From: Fragum whitleyi
Taxonomy: Eukaryota > Mollusca > Bivalvia > Cardiida > Cardiidae
Length of the DNA stretch: 64,000 nt
Assembly (NCBI GenBank): GCA_948146395.1
Contig: OX411544.1
Span: 40,283,419 to 40,347,418 of the forward strand
Reading direction: 5' to 3'
Both the position numbers and the translations under genes were made by a program. The notes under the pieces are model-generated. The model searched no databases, was not told the origin of the DNA, and saw nothing but the letters and a program-made list of their open reading frames with translations. Of this stretch, positions 11,040 through 23,124 are shown in pieces. Each line of letters opens with the position of its first letter. Positions within the stretch are counted from its first letter, which is position 1.

Positions 11040-12190
11040 TATCCCCGCCGTTTTCGGCGAAAGGATATAATAATGGTCTCCGTCCGTCATTCCGTCGTTC
11101 TGTCATTCCGTCGTTCCCGTCATTCCGAGTTTCCGTCACTAAATCTGTCCATAGCATATCTCCTAAAGTATAATAGCTATAAACTTGAAACTTTATGGGT
11201 AGATAGATCTTGTGGAGGAAAATTGCAGTGCACAATAACTACAACTCTTGCTTGCATAATTTTGGAGTACTGCCCTTTGTTATTTTTGATACTTAGATTT
11301 TGTCCGGAGCATATCTCTTAAAGTATACTGTTCACAAAAAGTAGAGGATATTGTAAGTTTGATTTGTGGTATTCCGGTCAGCTTTGGCACCCATACATCT
11401 TCAGGACCCCGTTTTTGAATCATCAACAAAGAAGCCAGTTGTTTGATATCATGACAATATCTGACTGTGAGACACAGGGTTTGACAGCAGTCTGGACTCA
11501 CGTTCTTCTGATTTCCAGCATACCATTGACTCACTAACGGTGAGCTTTCATTAGACCTCACATTATTCCAACAAAATGTGATGCGAATACATGAAAGAGA
11601 TAAACACGAAAAAAATTTTCTCGAAGTAATGCTCAACTAAAGTAAGAATTTCCATTACAACATACGCCATGTTAAAATAAGCGCCATACCCTTCTCTTCT
11701 TAAATGCTGAGTTTGCAGGACATGTTAAGCAGAAATGGGAATTCCATAACTACCATATTACCACGAGACAACTGCTAGTTGGCCAAGAATAAGTTAAATT
11801 GTCCTAAATTGTTTGCAACCACAATAACCTTATGGGTTAACAGATTATCCCCTACTTTTTGTGAACAGTATATAATAGCTATCAACTTGAAACTTAGTGG
11901 ATGGATAGATGTAATGGAGGAGAAGTGCAGATCACAATAACAAAAACTCATGCCTGCATATTTTTGGAGTTATTGCCCTTTGTTACTTTTAATACTTAGA
12001 TTTTGTCCGGAGCATATCTCCTAAGGTATAATAGCTTTCAACTTGAATCGAACTGGGTGGATAGATCTCATGGCGGAGAAGTGCAGTGCACAAGAACTAC
12101 AACTCTTGTTGTGCTTAGATTCTGTAAATTATCCAGCGCCTGCAACCGAGCATTAGAATGCGTGCGCTGTGCTCCGATAATATTTAATAC
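11040..12190 (+). mobile_element. Pearl-like unit, CCGCCGTTTTCGGCG type
   Basis: 5' hairpin CCGCCGTTTTCGGCG, then a CGTCATTC microsatellite (11082-11143) and a tandem core whose units start near TTTTGTCCGGAGCATATCTC (11300, 12002; first unit near 11145) and run through AATAGCTAT..AACTTGAAAC..GATAGAT..GGAG. The array is split by an inverted-repeat insertion at 11338-11868. The 3' end is not clear. Confidence 0.65.
11338..11868. mobile_element. 531 bp insertion with CTGTTCACAAAAAGTAG ends
   Basis: CTGTTCACAAAAAGTAGAGG at the left is complementary to CCCCTACTTTTTGTGAACAG at the right with one mismatch. TATA stands on both sides (11334-11337, 11869-11872), and sister units of the array it entered read AAAGTATAATAGC without the insert, so TATA is a 4 bp target duplication. 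The minus-strand open frame 11280-11636 crosses the left end and resembles no transposase I know. Confidence 0.85.
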
Positions 12191-12242
12191 ATGAATAAGA
12201 AACTCTGGTCTACATTTAATCTCTTGCAAAAGTTGAGTAGTA

Positions 12243-12640
12243 TATACAGTTAAGAAAATCGTCAAATAGACAAAGTGGATGATTTAGAATGAAATTGAAT
12301 TAGTGGAACGAGTGGGCTTTGAGTGAAAATTAAAGGAAGGTAATCCTATATCTCTAAATTTGGTCAGATGAACAAAAAATATAGATAATTATAATCTCCC
12401 TTCAATTAAATATGCATGGAAGTTCTATAGATAGCTTAGTATCTTTTAAGAACTAATCGGACATTAAAAAATTCAATTATTCAGTGAAATCACGGTGGAT
12501 TTCTAGATCTTATCTTTTAGTGGTTTTGGAACGCTTTTAAATGGTTTCAGTGAGTGTTTGGAATGAATGGATCGATGAGTGAGCGATTGAGGATGATTTT
12601 GTTTGGTATGAATGTCAATTTCTCGGTGTATCTTACTGTA
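12243..12640. mobile_element. M1 family element
   Basis: Opens with TATACAGTTAAGAAAATCG, carries the core GGAAGGTAATCCTATATCTC facing ATAATCTCCCTTC, and closes with AATTTCTCGGTGTATCTTACTGTA. Confidence 0.75.
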
Positions 12641-12975
12641 TATACCATTTTGTTCAGAAGTTTGTGTTCAGCCATTTTCTGTGCTCCCTGAACGGTCCTG
12701 AACGATCCTGAACGGCCAGTCACACTAAGATGGGGAAAATGATTGGAATTTGTTATTATGATTTGACAGTGATTTAATATCGGATCTATTGAAATGAGGT
12801 CAACGATGAAACGATATAAATAGACGCTTCGTTGGATTTTGTTATTAACTATTCAAAAATATAAGGACCGTCATGTAAGAATGGAGCATTTTTTGGAAGA
12901 GCGAACTATATAGCGATAACGTTACTATTTGGTCTGTTCGAAACGCAAAAGTTGATCAATATACATATGTTTTTC

Positions 12976-13130
12976 TTAAGGTAGTGGAGCCGTAATAGTT
13001 CCACGATGTTTTAGAAATCATTATCTTTCACAATAAAATAAAATAATAAATAATAAAATCATAAGGAAACCTCAGTTCAAGTTCGTGGATTCCGAAATGA
13101 AGTGGAACTATTGCGAGTCCACTTCCTTAA
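12976..13130. mobile_element. P family foldback, TTAA ends
   Basis: TTAAGGTAGTGGAGCCGTAA at the left faces GAGTCCACTTCCTTAA at the right; GTAATAGTTCCAC also faces GTGGAACTATTGC. Compact inverted repeat like those at 50569, 53749 and 54305. Confidence 0.8.
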
Positions 13131-13371
13131 ACTGTAACTTTTCTTGTTATTAACCAAGCATTAATTTATGCATATATTTACAATGTGTGGCCTATGCTGG
13201 AGTTATTGTCTTTTTAAAATTTACAATCAATGTACATTGATCATTAATTGCTCTTTTTCGCTCGACGCCTCATCTTATATCTGATCTAGGATATCTAGGT
13301 TTAAAATATTTTATGGGGTATAGGTCGACAAAATAAAATGGAATATTCTTATTTAATAGCTCCTTTTAACA

Positions 13372-13640
13372 AAATACGCATACAATTTGTATAAAAATCT
13401 TCCAAATTCTTCAAGAACCTTTAAGACGCGTACAATTTGAATTAAGTCAGTGAATTCGCGATTTTACTTTAATTATTTTAAATGAAGTTGTTGATCCTAA
13501 CTTTTTCGGTGGGTTTTGAGCGTTTATGAATGGTAAGAGTGAGTGAATGAGTTGAAGGAATGGAGTGCTGAGTGAGTGATTTGGAATGGTTTTAATCGAA
13601 ATGAATAACAATTTCACGATGTTGTCAACTGTATCATTGA
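13372..13640. mobile_element. M1 family, right half
   Basis: Retains the segment from the TTCAAGAACCTTTAAGACGC block to the end CAATTTCACGATGTTGTCAACTG; the core palindrome is missing. Confidence 0.75.
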
Positions 13641-14375
13641 TTCGAGACATTTTTACATTGACTGTTGTGGTATAAGTAAAGTAATTCAATTTCGCGCGAT
13701 CTGTCACAATTCTTTAGGGAAACTCCGGTCCATATAAACAATCGATCAACGTGATCTCTGATTGGTCAATATTATTGAAATTCAAAATTATTTGAACATT
13801 TTTCTTTGTTTGTAATCTGTTGCTGAAATACTAACGAAAAATTGAAGATTTTAAACCATTTTTGCTGTCCAATCGCTATTTTTGAACAGGGGTATATTTC
13901 TTTGAGGGGCCGGTAAAAACAGCTGCGTGGCAAGGGTCATCTCAAAAATGGCCCAAAAAGTCGTAGAGAAAAGGGATCATGCCATACTAATTTTTATTTC
14001 ATTTCATGCGCGATTAAATGCCCCTCGATTTAATGCAGGTTTGACCACTTTCGCAAACTCTATGACCAATTATGTTATAATGGCCGCCTACGGAAAATGA
14101 ATTACTTACTTAGACCTTGTGGAATGCCGGATGAAATATGGCCGAGTCGGAATTGATTCTAACGCGTTATCAATTGAGCTAGCCGGATTCGGCCGAACGG
14201 TTTTGAACGATATGTGTAAGTCACAGGAATGCTACACATTTAACGTTGGACGAGATAGCTGGATTAACGAGAAACTTCAGAACTTCAGGGAAATTTACTA
14301 GAATAACTTCGATCGGTATGAATATCTATTTCACAGTGACACCAACTGTAGCCTGGATCCAAATTGACATCACTT
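13641..14375. other. No gene; possible tRNA-like half
   Basis: The minus strand at about 14137-14195 has CCGGCTAGCTCAATTGATAACG, which looks like the A-box half of a tRNA-derived element, but no B box was found at the right distance. Nothing else is supported. Confidence 0.3.
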
Positions 14376-15066
14376 TTTAGCTCACCTGAGCACAAAGTGC
14401 TCAAGGTGAGCTATTGTGATCACTCACCGTCCGTCGTCCGTCCGTCCGTCAACAATTTCTTTAAACGTCTTCTCCTCCTAAACCACTGGGCCAATCAAGC
14501 TGAAACTTGGCAGGGATGTTCCTTCGGTGAAGCTCTTTAAAATTTGTTAAAAGAATTTAATTTCATCAAAAACTCTGGTTGTCATGGTTATATAAATGCC
14601 CAAAATGGCTGAAAATTTTAGAAAATAATCTTCTCCTCCTAAACCACAAGGCAAATCAAGCTGAACTTGGCAGGGATGTTCCTTGTGTGAAGCTCTTCAA
14701 AAGTTGTTAAAAGAATTTAATTTCATCAAGAACTGTAGTTGCCATGGTAACAGAATGTCTGGAAAATGGCCCAAAACTGCTGAAAATATTAGAAAAATTC
14801 TTCTCCTCCTAAACCAAAACGCCAACCAAGCTGAAACTTTGCAGGGATGATCCTTGGGTGAAGATCTTCAAAAGTTGTTAAAAGAATTTAATGTAATCAA
14901 AAACTCTGGTTGCCATGGTAACAGACTGTCTGAAAAAGGCCGAAAATGGCTGATAATATTAGAAAAAATTCTTCTCCTCCCAAACTGCTTGGCCAATCAA
15001 GCTGAAACTTTGCAGGGATGATCTTTGGGTGAATCTCTTTAAAAGTTATTAAAAGAAATAATTTCA
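14376..15066 (+). mobile_element. Pearl-like unit, 3' truncated
   Basis: 5' end TTTTTAGCTCACCTGAGCAC forms a hairpin with GTGCTCAAGGTGAGCT, followed by a CGTC microsatellite and about four tandem units of roughly 175 bp, each beginning near CTTCTCCTCCTAAACCA (14468, 14632, 14806, 14979). Same 5' block as 38484 and 58063. The 3' terminus is absent. Confidence 0.85.
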
Positions 15067-15222
15067 TCAAAAATTACAAATAACAAATTATTAATATCAT
15101 CTTTTATATTCATACATTTTATGCAAAATAATCTCAGAATAGCAACTTTAATCTCAATTTGAAACTTGAGTTAAATTTGATTGGTGAATGATAAAAAGTT
15201 TCATAACCTCTGCCAAGACTGC
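15067..15222. repeat. F3 family fragment
   Basis: TATCATCTTTTATATTCATACATTTA and TTTCATAACCTC match parts of the repeats at 43005-43232 and 48406-48601. Confidence 0.5.
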
Positions 15223-15326
15223 ACATCAACGCATACCGTCCTTGATCTATACTTCTTTTTAAAGCTTTATGTGTTCAGCAGAAATTGGTCGTGAAAAGCA
15301 CGAGAATGCTTGAGTAAAAAGAATTT

Positions 15327-15516
15327 GAAACTGTGCCCGACAATTCCAACAATTTCACACCTGCGCAAGTAACAAACGTTCAGCAGCGTAGACAAAGATA
15401 CAATACAGTTAGAATAAATGCTGACTGCCAGACCTCATCTTCGGCGGCTGCACAGACTGGACAGAATCTTTGCTTTGCTCACATTTGAAGTTGTCGGAAA
15501 TGTCACGCACAGTCTC
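15327..15516. mobile_element. F4 family inverted-repeat element
   Basis: GAAACTGTGCCCGACAATTC faces GTTGTCGGAAATGTCACGC...AGTCTC; the middle carries AGACTGGACAGAATCTTTGC. Related to 47819, 53493 and 63034. Confidence 0.65.
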
Positions 15517-15822
15517 ATTTACGCCTATGGTTGCTTTTCACAGATTGATATTTAGAACAAATGTACCAGTTTCAGTTTGATGGGTCACTATTATATGTCA
15601 AACATTTATCGGATGAATTATCGTTTTTCGAAGGCATTGAACCCGTATAAAACTCAATAGAGCGTGATTAGTAGCGTTTTCCCCGCATAATCGTAGTGAA
15701 AAATGATACCAACGATTCGTTTTGGGTAGTGTTTTTCAATTAGTCTTTTATCAACATGTTGCCGGCAAATAATCGACATGCGCCCATAACGAAAAAAAAT
15801 CGCGAATCGTTTCAGAAAACAT

Positions 15823-15860
15823 AACTCGCTTTGCACCTGTATTCACGTGCAAAGGGGGTT
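15823..15860. repeat. CGCTTTGCAC hairpin
   Basis: AACTCGCTTTGCAC against GTGCAAAGGGGGTT with a 10-base loop. One of four related hairpins (17217, 59597, 60283). It lies about 320 bp upstream of FAR exon 1a. Confidence 0.7.
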
Positions 15861-16181
15861 ACTATTCTAAAACGTTCGTTAACTCGCTTGCATAAACTGA
15901 ACGCAGAGATGGTTGATAAATTGATCTCATCAATCAGGCAAAGTGATATAAAATACTTTATAGGTAATTTAAGTCAGTAAGCAATGATTTGAACTGTCTT
16001 GATATTTCTTCTGAACTCACGAATATAAATCTTAAGAAATAATTGAGTTTGGATTCATGTCGTGATGACGTTTATCGTAAATAAACAAAATTCAACGGGG
16101 AAAGTAGGCCGCTAAAAGGAAAAGCATACCTTTTGACTTAAATACTCTTTAATTTAGTTAAACACCGGGATTTAATGTAAG

Positions 16182-16460
16182 ATGTTTCGTACCATTATAC
16201 CTGTGTTCCGAGTAAAAAGTAACAATAATGATCAAGGTTGTTGCAAAGTTATGCAAACAAAAAGTGTGGAAAATTTATCGGTCAGTAATTTTTACAAGCA
16301 CCGGACTGTATTCATCACCGGAAGTACGGGGTTTCTTGGCCAGTGCCTCGTAGAAAAACTTCTCAGATCCTGCCCGGAAATAAGACGTATTTATTTACCA
16401 ATCAGGGCAACGAACAGAGGAAATGCGACAAAGAGGTTCGAGCGGTTTCTACAACATTCG
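16182..16460 (+). CDS. FAR: FAR exon 1a (alternative first coding exon)
   Basis: 93 codons from the ATG at 16182, ending at a donor TCG|GTTAGT in phase 0. Residues 41-53 ([13 protein letters not shown]) are the first strand and glycine loop of the NAD(P)-binding Rossmann fold, followed by [20 protein letters not shown] and a RFERFL helix. The first ~30 residues are not conserved with exon 1b beyond MFRT and look like a variable leader. Fifty-three or so of 93 positions agree with exon 1b with no gap, about 45 of the last 64. No stop or frameshift. It can join exon 2 at 45801 in frame. It could be an alternative promoter/first exon or the relic of a duplicated gene; no own downstream exons were found before exon 1b. 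Confidence 0.87.
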
Positions 16461-17099
16461 GTTAGTACTATTAGAAACTTCGGGATATTGACAGATTTAA
16501 TGTGTTTGGAATGATATTGATTGCTTGTGGGGAGCGAGTTTTGAATGAATTTTTCAGAGGAAATACATTATCGTAAATGTCGTCTAAATTTGACGAAATT
16601 TACGATTTAGTATATTCTCCCTTAGAAAAAATACATACTTCCATCTTGTTTGTCTCCACGAACCATCATATCATAGAATGATTGATCAACCTGATTTAAT
16701 TGTTGATTGTTTTGAATGAGTTCAAATTATCTTTAAGATTTCGGGGCGTTTTCGACTGATCGGAGCGAGTGTTTTGATTGCATTGAATAGAGCGCTGGGC
16801 GAGCAATTTAAAATGGTTTTGACCTAGGTAATTGTTATTTTCATGTGTTTCTTACGGTTTTTATGATATATTAGACGAAAAAGATTTATTTATCTAAATA
16901 AATACATAGATAATAAATGAATATTTTAATAAGGAGTTGGTTTCAAGAACAGGACAAGCGATTGATATATTTCGAAAATGAATTGCTGTAAAAGGTCAAT
17001 AAATTAAATTTTCAACGTCAACTTACGCAAAATACACCATGTGTATTTTTAGAGTCACTGTATGTAGTCCTATTAGACCTTATTCTGCTATGCACCATC

Positions 17100-17146
17100 T
17101 TATTGGAATCGGCTTCTTAAGACAATTCCAGTGAGATATTGCAAGG
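17100..17146. repeat. TTGGAATC / TTGCAAGG half-hairpin
   Basis: ATTGGAATCGGCTTCTTAAG facing AATTCCAGTGAGATATTGC; a decayed relative of the hairpin at 60968-61024. Confidence 0.6.
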
Positions 17147-17216
17147 TAGAATCCAACAATGAATGGAAACACCAGCCCTGCGTTCAGGATGAAAACGTTA
17201 GCGAAGCGCTTTCGAA

Positions 17217-17264
17217 ATGATACCTCGCTTTGCACGTATGTGCACGTGCAAAGCGGGGTATCAT
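17217..17264. repeat. CGCTTTGCACGT hairpin
   Basis: Arms 17217-17237 and 17244-17264 are complementary over 21 bases with one T-G position; loop of six bases. An outer, weaker pair AAGCGCTTT / AAGCGCTTT extends around it. Confidence 0.85.
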
Positions 17265-17822
17265 CTCAAAGCGACCGTGAAGCGCTTTTACATCCTGAAC
17301 ACAGGGCAGGAACGATTTGTGATTTTGACTTACGATTACTTATTCCGTAAGAAGTTCAGTTAAACGGGCCCTTGGGCTCCAATGATAGGATAGCCGAACC
17401 TGACTCACGACACAACATAGGAAAGCGCGTTCAGAGGACGCCTGGGGTTGTGGAAATCCTTTCTCGACACAAAGTTCATATGCAACCGCTAGTCTTAAGG
17501 AGCTTTTTAAATGTCGGTAACTATCATAATGCTGTCGTATCTCCGTTCGTTTCATAATTTTTCATTACAATTGCGTGCCAAGACGTTTTATTCCCAAAAC
17601 GTTTAAGGTTACGATGTTTTATTCTCGACCTTATGTCCATAGTTAGTTAGTACTGTTGAAGCAACTTAAATTTTTGATTCTCGCAAAAATTGATCGGAAG
17701 ATGTATTGTAAAACAGGCCCCGGGTGTAAAGCATTTCGCTTCTCTGTTTTCATTACTTTTCATTCAATAAAAGTAGTTTACGGAATGGAGCGACATTGGG
17801 TTACTAGGGACGGTCTCTTGTT

Positions 17823-18170
17823 AAGGTCTACCATTTTGTTCACTCTTACAAGGTTCTAACTAGTCTTCGAGGACAGAGATCTGTTAGGGTCTATCCTTTT
17901 GCTCACTCTTACATGTTCTAAATAGTCTTCGAAGACGGAGATCTGTTAAGTTCTTAAATTTTGTTCACTATTACATGTTCTAAATAGTTTCGAGGACGGA
18001 GATCTGTTAGGGTCTATCATTTTGTTCACTTTTACATGTTCTAAATAGTCTTCGAGGACGGAGATCTGTTAGGGTCTACCATTTTGTTCACTCTTACATG
18101 TTCTGAGTAGTGTCCGAGGACGGAGATCTGTTAGGGTCTATCATTTTGTTCATTCTTACATGTTCTAAGC
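17823..18170 (+). repeat. ~63 bp tandem repeat, about six units
   Basis: Unit: CATTTTGTTCACTCTTACATG, TTCTAAATAGTCTTCGAGGA, CGGAGATCTGTTAGGGTCTA, with unit starts about 61-63 bases apart. Units differ at several positions. No coding sense. Confidence 0.9.
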
Positions 18171-18252
18171 CAAATATCTTGGCTGCTTTGGACTTTCGAT
18201 TAGTCAGATCTTATCAATTCGTTTTAAAGTTAATTGGCATACAGTACGTTAA

Positions 18253-18900
18253 GGTGGCCGTATACAAGCATCATTTTCTCTGTCTTTCTGTCTGTCCGTA
18301 CCGACGTCAGAACTTATGTTTTAACGTCTGTACGCCCCAATCTTGTGAACACAACTCATCCTTCATTTATGAACCGATTTGGATAAAACTTTCACAAAAA
18401 GTTCCTACGCACCTTACCTTGTGCACAAAGTCACAGTTTGGTGAAATTCAGTCGCTTCGTGGAAAAGGGGGCCTTTATGTCAAATCTATTGGAAACGTAA
18501 ATCCTTCATTAATGGATCGATTTGGAGGAAAGTTTAACAAAATATTCCTAGTCACCTGACTTTGCGCAAAATACCGTGGTTTGGTGAAACACAACCGCGT
18601 CATGGTAAAAGGGGGGCCTTTATATCCTTTTTTTCTTGTGAACACAACTCCTCCTTTCTTAATGGACAATTTCTGATTAAATTTCACAAAATAACTCAAG
18701 TCATCTGACCTTGCGCTTATTGTAACAGTTTGGTGAAATCCAACATTGTCGTTCAAAAGTGAGTCTTCGTGTCAAATTTTTTGTGATCGCAACTTCTCTT
18801 CATTTATGGAAAAGTTTGAATAAAATGTTCATAAAATATTCCTAGTCGCGTGACCTCTTGTATATTTTCGGGGTTTTTTTGTCAAATTCTGCTATGTCAG
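18253..18900 (+). mobile_element. Pearl-like unit, GTCTGTCC type
   Basis: A CTGTCTTTCTGTCTGTCCG microsatellite (about 18279-18300) leads into about four tandem ~145 bp units marked by GTGAACACAACTC, ATTTATGGA..GATTTGGATAAAA, CACAGTTTGGTGAAA and GGGGGCCTTTATGTCAAA. The plus-strand open frame 18110-18559 is a by-product of these units. A lone related segment lies near 22500-22620. Confidence 0.7.
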
Positions 18901-18999
18901 ACAAAAAAGACATTCATGTCAATTTTGTGTTTGTCTATACGTTCACATCTTCAGAATATTCTTAGTCGCCTGGTGTTGCAGTCGGAATTTTGGGATATT

Positions 19000-20260
19000 C
19001 TCTTGAGTCACTGAAAAGCTATTGTCACATATACGGCAATTATCGTAGTAAGTCGTACTCCATTTTACCGTAGGTAAGCCGTGTTACTAAAACGATTAAC
19101 TAAGTTGAAGTTAGATAAGGTACATTTAACAAAGGTACCATCGAACAGTTTCCGTAGAAAGAAGCGCGTGCGAGTAGGAACAACTACGACGAACTGCTTA
19201 AAAATAAGAAGTTAAATTAGATTAATTATTATTTTTTATAAATTGAAAATCGCCATTTATTTATTTCCCAGGCCCTGATATCTCTTGTTTGCCATTCTAT
19301 AGATAAGAATCACGATCTTTAACTATATCATAAGGTTTAAAAGCTAGCATTTCTATCAGTCACCTTCGGGTATTATAATTAATTTGTTGTAAAAACATGC
19401 GAGTTTCAAACAATTGGATTCACGTCTACTTCATGATTAGATTTTATCAATTTCACCGATTCTATTCGTACTTTGAACGTAGTCCAACCCCAGTGTTTCC
19501 CTGATTTTCGTCGCATTAAATTGGACAGATGTTTATTAAACGGTTTGTACGGCAAACTAGGGTAAACGATACGTTCTAATTTGGCAAGAGTACGATTCAA
19601 CAAGATCTTATTACATTGAACTACATTCAAACTACGACAGAAAATCCTTTTTCACCGTAGGGATTTTGAACATGCCTAGGATTTGTGCGGCCACTACGGT
19701 AGGATTATACGGTAGAAGAACGTTCAGTCCACGGGCGACTAGGTTAAACTACGCAGTCTACGGTAGGGTACCTTTAAGTACGACATTCTTTCACTACGTC
19801 GAGATTATGTTTACAACGTGAAATGTGACCGCGATTTTTTACAACGTACTTTTTCCCTACCTAACCGTTGACAAAAATCAGATACGCGTACTGCAAAGTA
19901 GTGAATCGCTAGTTCAACCTTGGTTTACCGTAGTATCGCGGACAAACGTTTACGATATCATAGCGTGCTACTACGGTTAATTTACGGATAAGCAAGGATC
20001 AACTACTGTGACAGCACGGCCAAATTGGGGACAAATCAACGTACTATACCATCGAATAGACTTTTGAACATTTTTTACAATATCCAAGACACTACGGCCA
20101 AACTTACGAGTTTGCACTACGTTACTCACTACGCGTAAACACGGCTTACATCGTCTTACTGCACAGTATACGCTCAGCTACTTTAATTTTACGGCTTACT
20201 TCGTTGATGCATAACTACGGCCAACCACGTTAATTAACGTAAATGTGACCAAGCCTTAAA
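19000..20260. repeat. TACG/CGTA-rich domain
   Basis: The words CTACGG, TACCGTAG, TACGG and ACGTA recur dozens of times without a fixed period and on both strands; the flanking DNA is AT-rich and CpG-poor by comparison. No coding frame. Similar but shorter tracts are at 60490-60760 and 62690-62830. Part may be a dispersed repeat, but no termini were found. Confidence 0.6.
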
Positions 20261-20497
20261 GGGGACAGTAATATAGAAGTTCCGATTAATGCTATTCCTC
20301 CTTTCCCTATGGATGGACTTTCACGAAGCATTCGCATACTGTTCATTATCACATGGTCTCGCGTATATTGTAATCATATTGGCATGTGCATATTGTCATG
20401 ATTTAGTGAATTTTGTTATGTCATGGAAAATATGCCTCTTTGAAAAATTTCTTATTTAACTTCTACATTTGTGGATGAACGGAAATAACTTCTTATG

Positions 20498-20943
20498 TAC
20501 AGTTAACAACACCGTGAAATTGACAAGACGAATGATTTTGGAATGATTTAGGAATGAAATTGAATGAGTGTGTGGAGCGAGTTTTGAGTGGATTTAATGG
20601 GAGGTAATCCTATATCTCAAATTTTGTTCAGGACGAACAAAATTTGCGATATTGATTACCTCCCTTTAATAAAAAAAGTTTACAAGTTCTATATATAGCT
20701 TCCTATTTATTCAAGAACCTATGAGACGCAAACTATTTGAATTATGTCATTGAAAGTGCACTTTTTCTCTATCAAAATTTATTTTGAATGACGTTCTGGA
20801 TTCTATATATTTCAATGGGTTTGATTGTTTTTGAATGGTTTGAGTGAGTGATTGGAATGAATGAATGAATGGAGCGCTGAGTGAGTGATTTGGAATGGTT
20901 TAGATCGAGATGAAAGTCAATTTTACGATGTTATTAACTGTAA
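20498..20943. mobile_element. M1 family element, near-consensus
   Basis: Ends TACAGTTAACAACACCGTGA and TTTTACGATGTTATTAACTGTA are inverted repeats. Core palindrome: GGGAGGTAATCCTATATCTC, TTTTGTTCAGGACGAACAAAA, then GATATTGATTACCTCCC. This is the least decayed copy in the window. Confidence 0.88.
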
Positions 20944-21160
20944 CGATTGAAAGAGTTGATACTTTCAAAAATTACTTTTGTAAACGGAGGCACATTTCCA
21001 CATTCCATTTATATGATGCAGAATGAGGTTTCTTTTTAATGATGATACTTTTGCCGGCATATGTGGAACCGCATATCTTGTGTCAACGTTCACTTTTGTT
21101 AATATGTATTTAAATTTACATGTACCTGAAATAGGAAATGACTGCGCTACTCTGAACTTC

Positions 21161-21300
21161 ATTCATTCATTCATTCATTCATTCATTCATTCATTCATTC
21201 ATTCATTCATTCATTCATTCATTCATTCATTCATTCATTCACTCACTCATTCACTCATTCACTCATTCACTCATTCATTCATTCATTTATTCACTCACTC
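21161..21300 (+). repeat. (CATT)n microsatellite
   Basis: About 85 bases of pure CATT repeat followed by CACT/CATT interruptions. It produces a spurious Ile-His-Ser-Phe protein repeat. A G10 run follows at 21370-21379. Confidence 0.97.
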
Positions 21301-21379
21301 AAACTATGTATTAATGCGCCAAACAGAAATACAGACACAAACACAGAAATACGTGGATTTTATTGAAGGGGGGGGGGGG

Positions 21380-23124
21380 TAAGAAAATGTCACTTACATG
21401 TATTTCGTCTAATTGATCGAAATTACGGTTTTGGATTACTTAATTCAAAAAATTCTCCTCCCATTCATTCCATTTCATTCGAAAATCATTCAAGATTAAT
21501 TAAACCAGTCAATTTCACGATGTTTCTACCTCTATAATGAAAGAGATTGGATATAACACACTTCTTTAAGTCTAAAAAACTTGAATGTGATTAAGTGACA
21601 TATCTTTTTTATTCAGCAATAAAAAATCCAATTCAGTTCAATTTTTATCGGGGTACCTAATCAAAATTTTATAGGAAAATGATAGATGATGTAATGTTTG
21701 TATCTTCAAATCGCTATTTCTGATCATTTTTACAGCCATCGAAGCATAAAATGCAAATTCCAAGTGATAAATGACAAGGATTTCTTTTTACCTCAAAATG
21801 AGAAAAAATACTGAATTCCATATGAAAGTGTACACTTTCACTTTTTTTAATTTTCTTATCTTTCAATTGTTCGGAAGCACAGTTAGGACGGTTCTGACCG
21901 GATGGCATCTAATCAAATTTGCAAAACCTATCTTTTTACCAACTTATTTCCATTTAACAGATAGTTTGTTTGGCATAAGTTGAGCTTCAGATTTTCTCTG
22001 AACATAAATTCCCGCTTTATTAGCAGTTCATTCCATAAATGGCTGAGCATTTCATTCATTCAGCTTAACAACACAATACTTACTGTAGTTTTCTAAAAAA
22101 AAAAAAAAAAAAAAAAGAAACAGTTGTATATTTGCACTTTGAAACTATGAGGGAAAGGGCTTCAGAGATAGACTGTGGGACCTGGCTCCTTGGAATTACC
22201 CCTTATAATACATACTATGATCCTTGTCACTTTTTACAGAGTATATGATAAAGTGCGCCACTCTTCTCTCTCTGGCTTTAAATTGGTATATTTGTCTCTG
22301 TCTGCCTGTGGTTATTCTACATGTACTTTTTTGAAAACTTGAAACTACAAATTTTCAAGATGACGTTGTAATTATCTCAAATGATGAACATGCTAAGCCT
22401 AACGTGTTTTTTTCTAAAGTGCTTTTCGAAAATTTATTTTTTATACATATTATTTTATATCATTTTAACAAACTCATGACTCGACGAAAAATGGTTCAAT
22501 AATTCAGTACCACACAATTAAGTGCTTACAGCACTTTGAGTTTAATTTGAGGCCAATCCACGGGAAAGGGGGCCTTCATGCAAAAATAAGCCGGGTTCTA
22601 TTTCAAGCCTTTGGGTAAGATATTGTTTCGAAAGCACTTACTACATTTAAGATATCAGTTTGACGTCGTAATATCATAAATATCAAACAGTTTTTTTTTT
22701 CTTTTCTTTCTCGCTAGAGATTTAAAGGTTTTCAGACGTCGTCGAGAATTCACGAAGTTGGACCAATATAAAAAAGGATACTGCTCGGACTTAATGACTA
22801 GGCTACAAGTGCACAATTTCAATAGGTGTTATAGATGTAGTGCGATCATTTAAGTATAGATCTACGAGATAGAGTATTATGATCAAAGGCATTTTTATAT
22901 AAACTGCACTATTACGGACCTTTTGTATTTAAGAATGCTAAATTATTTAAAGGACGTGATATAAATATTATAGAAAAAACGTCCGATGGATTGTGGAACA
23001 AAGATATAATTGGACTGTTAACTGGGTGACTAAAATTGGCTTTACGGAAAGCAACATAATAATTATAACAATAATGTAAAAAAAAATAACTATAAAAAAT
23101 AATAAATATTATTATTATCATCGT
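21380..23124. other. Intron 1 (of transcript 1a), no gene
   Basis: An M1 right end lies at about 21455-21535 (GTCAATTTCACGATGTTTCTAC). A poly-A run of over 20 bases is at 22096-22119, and AAAGGGGGCCTTCATGCAAA near 22565 belongs to the 18253-type unit. Open frames here have no family resemblance. Confidence 0.5.

Larger units (their letters stand above)
16461..17822. other. Intron/intergenic stretch after exon 1a
   Basis: An M1-like fragment lies at about 16640-16860 (GAGCGAGTGTTTTGATTGC, AGAGCGCTGGGCGAGC). Two hairpins are listed separately. The open frames at 17159-17557 cover the hairpin and low-complexity sequence and match no family. Confidence 0.45.

Noticed and set aside
17823..18170. 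Regular ~63 bp repeats resembling a CRISPR array
   Set aside because: Units are contiguous with no unique spacers, and the setting is an animal genome.
21023..21382. 119-residue frame with Ile-His-Ser-Phe repeats
   Set aside because: Translation of a CATT microsatellite; no start context or splice signals.
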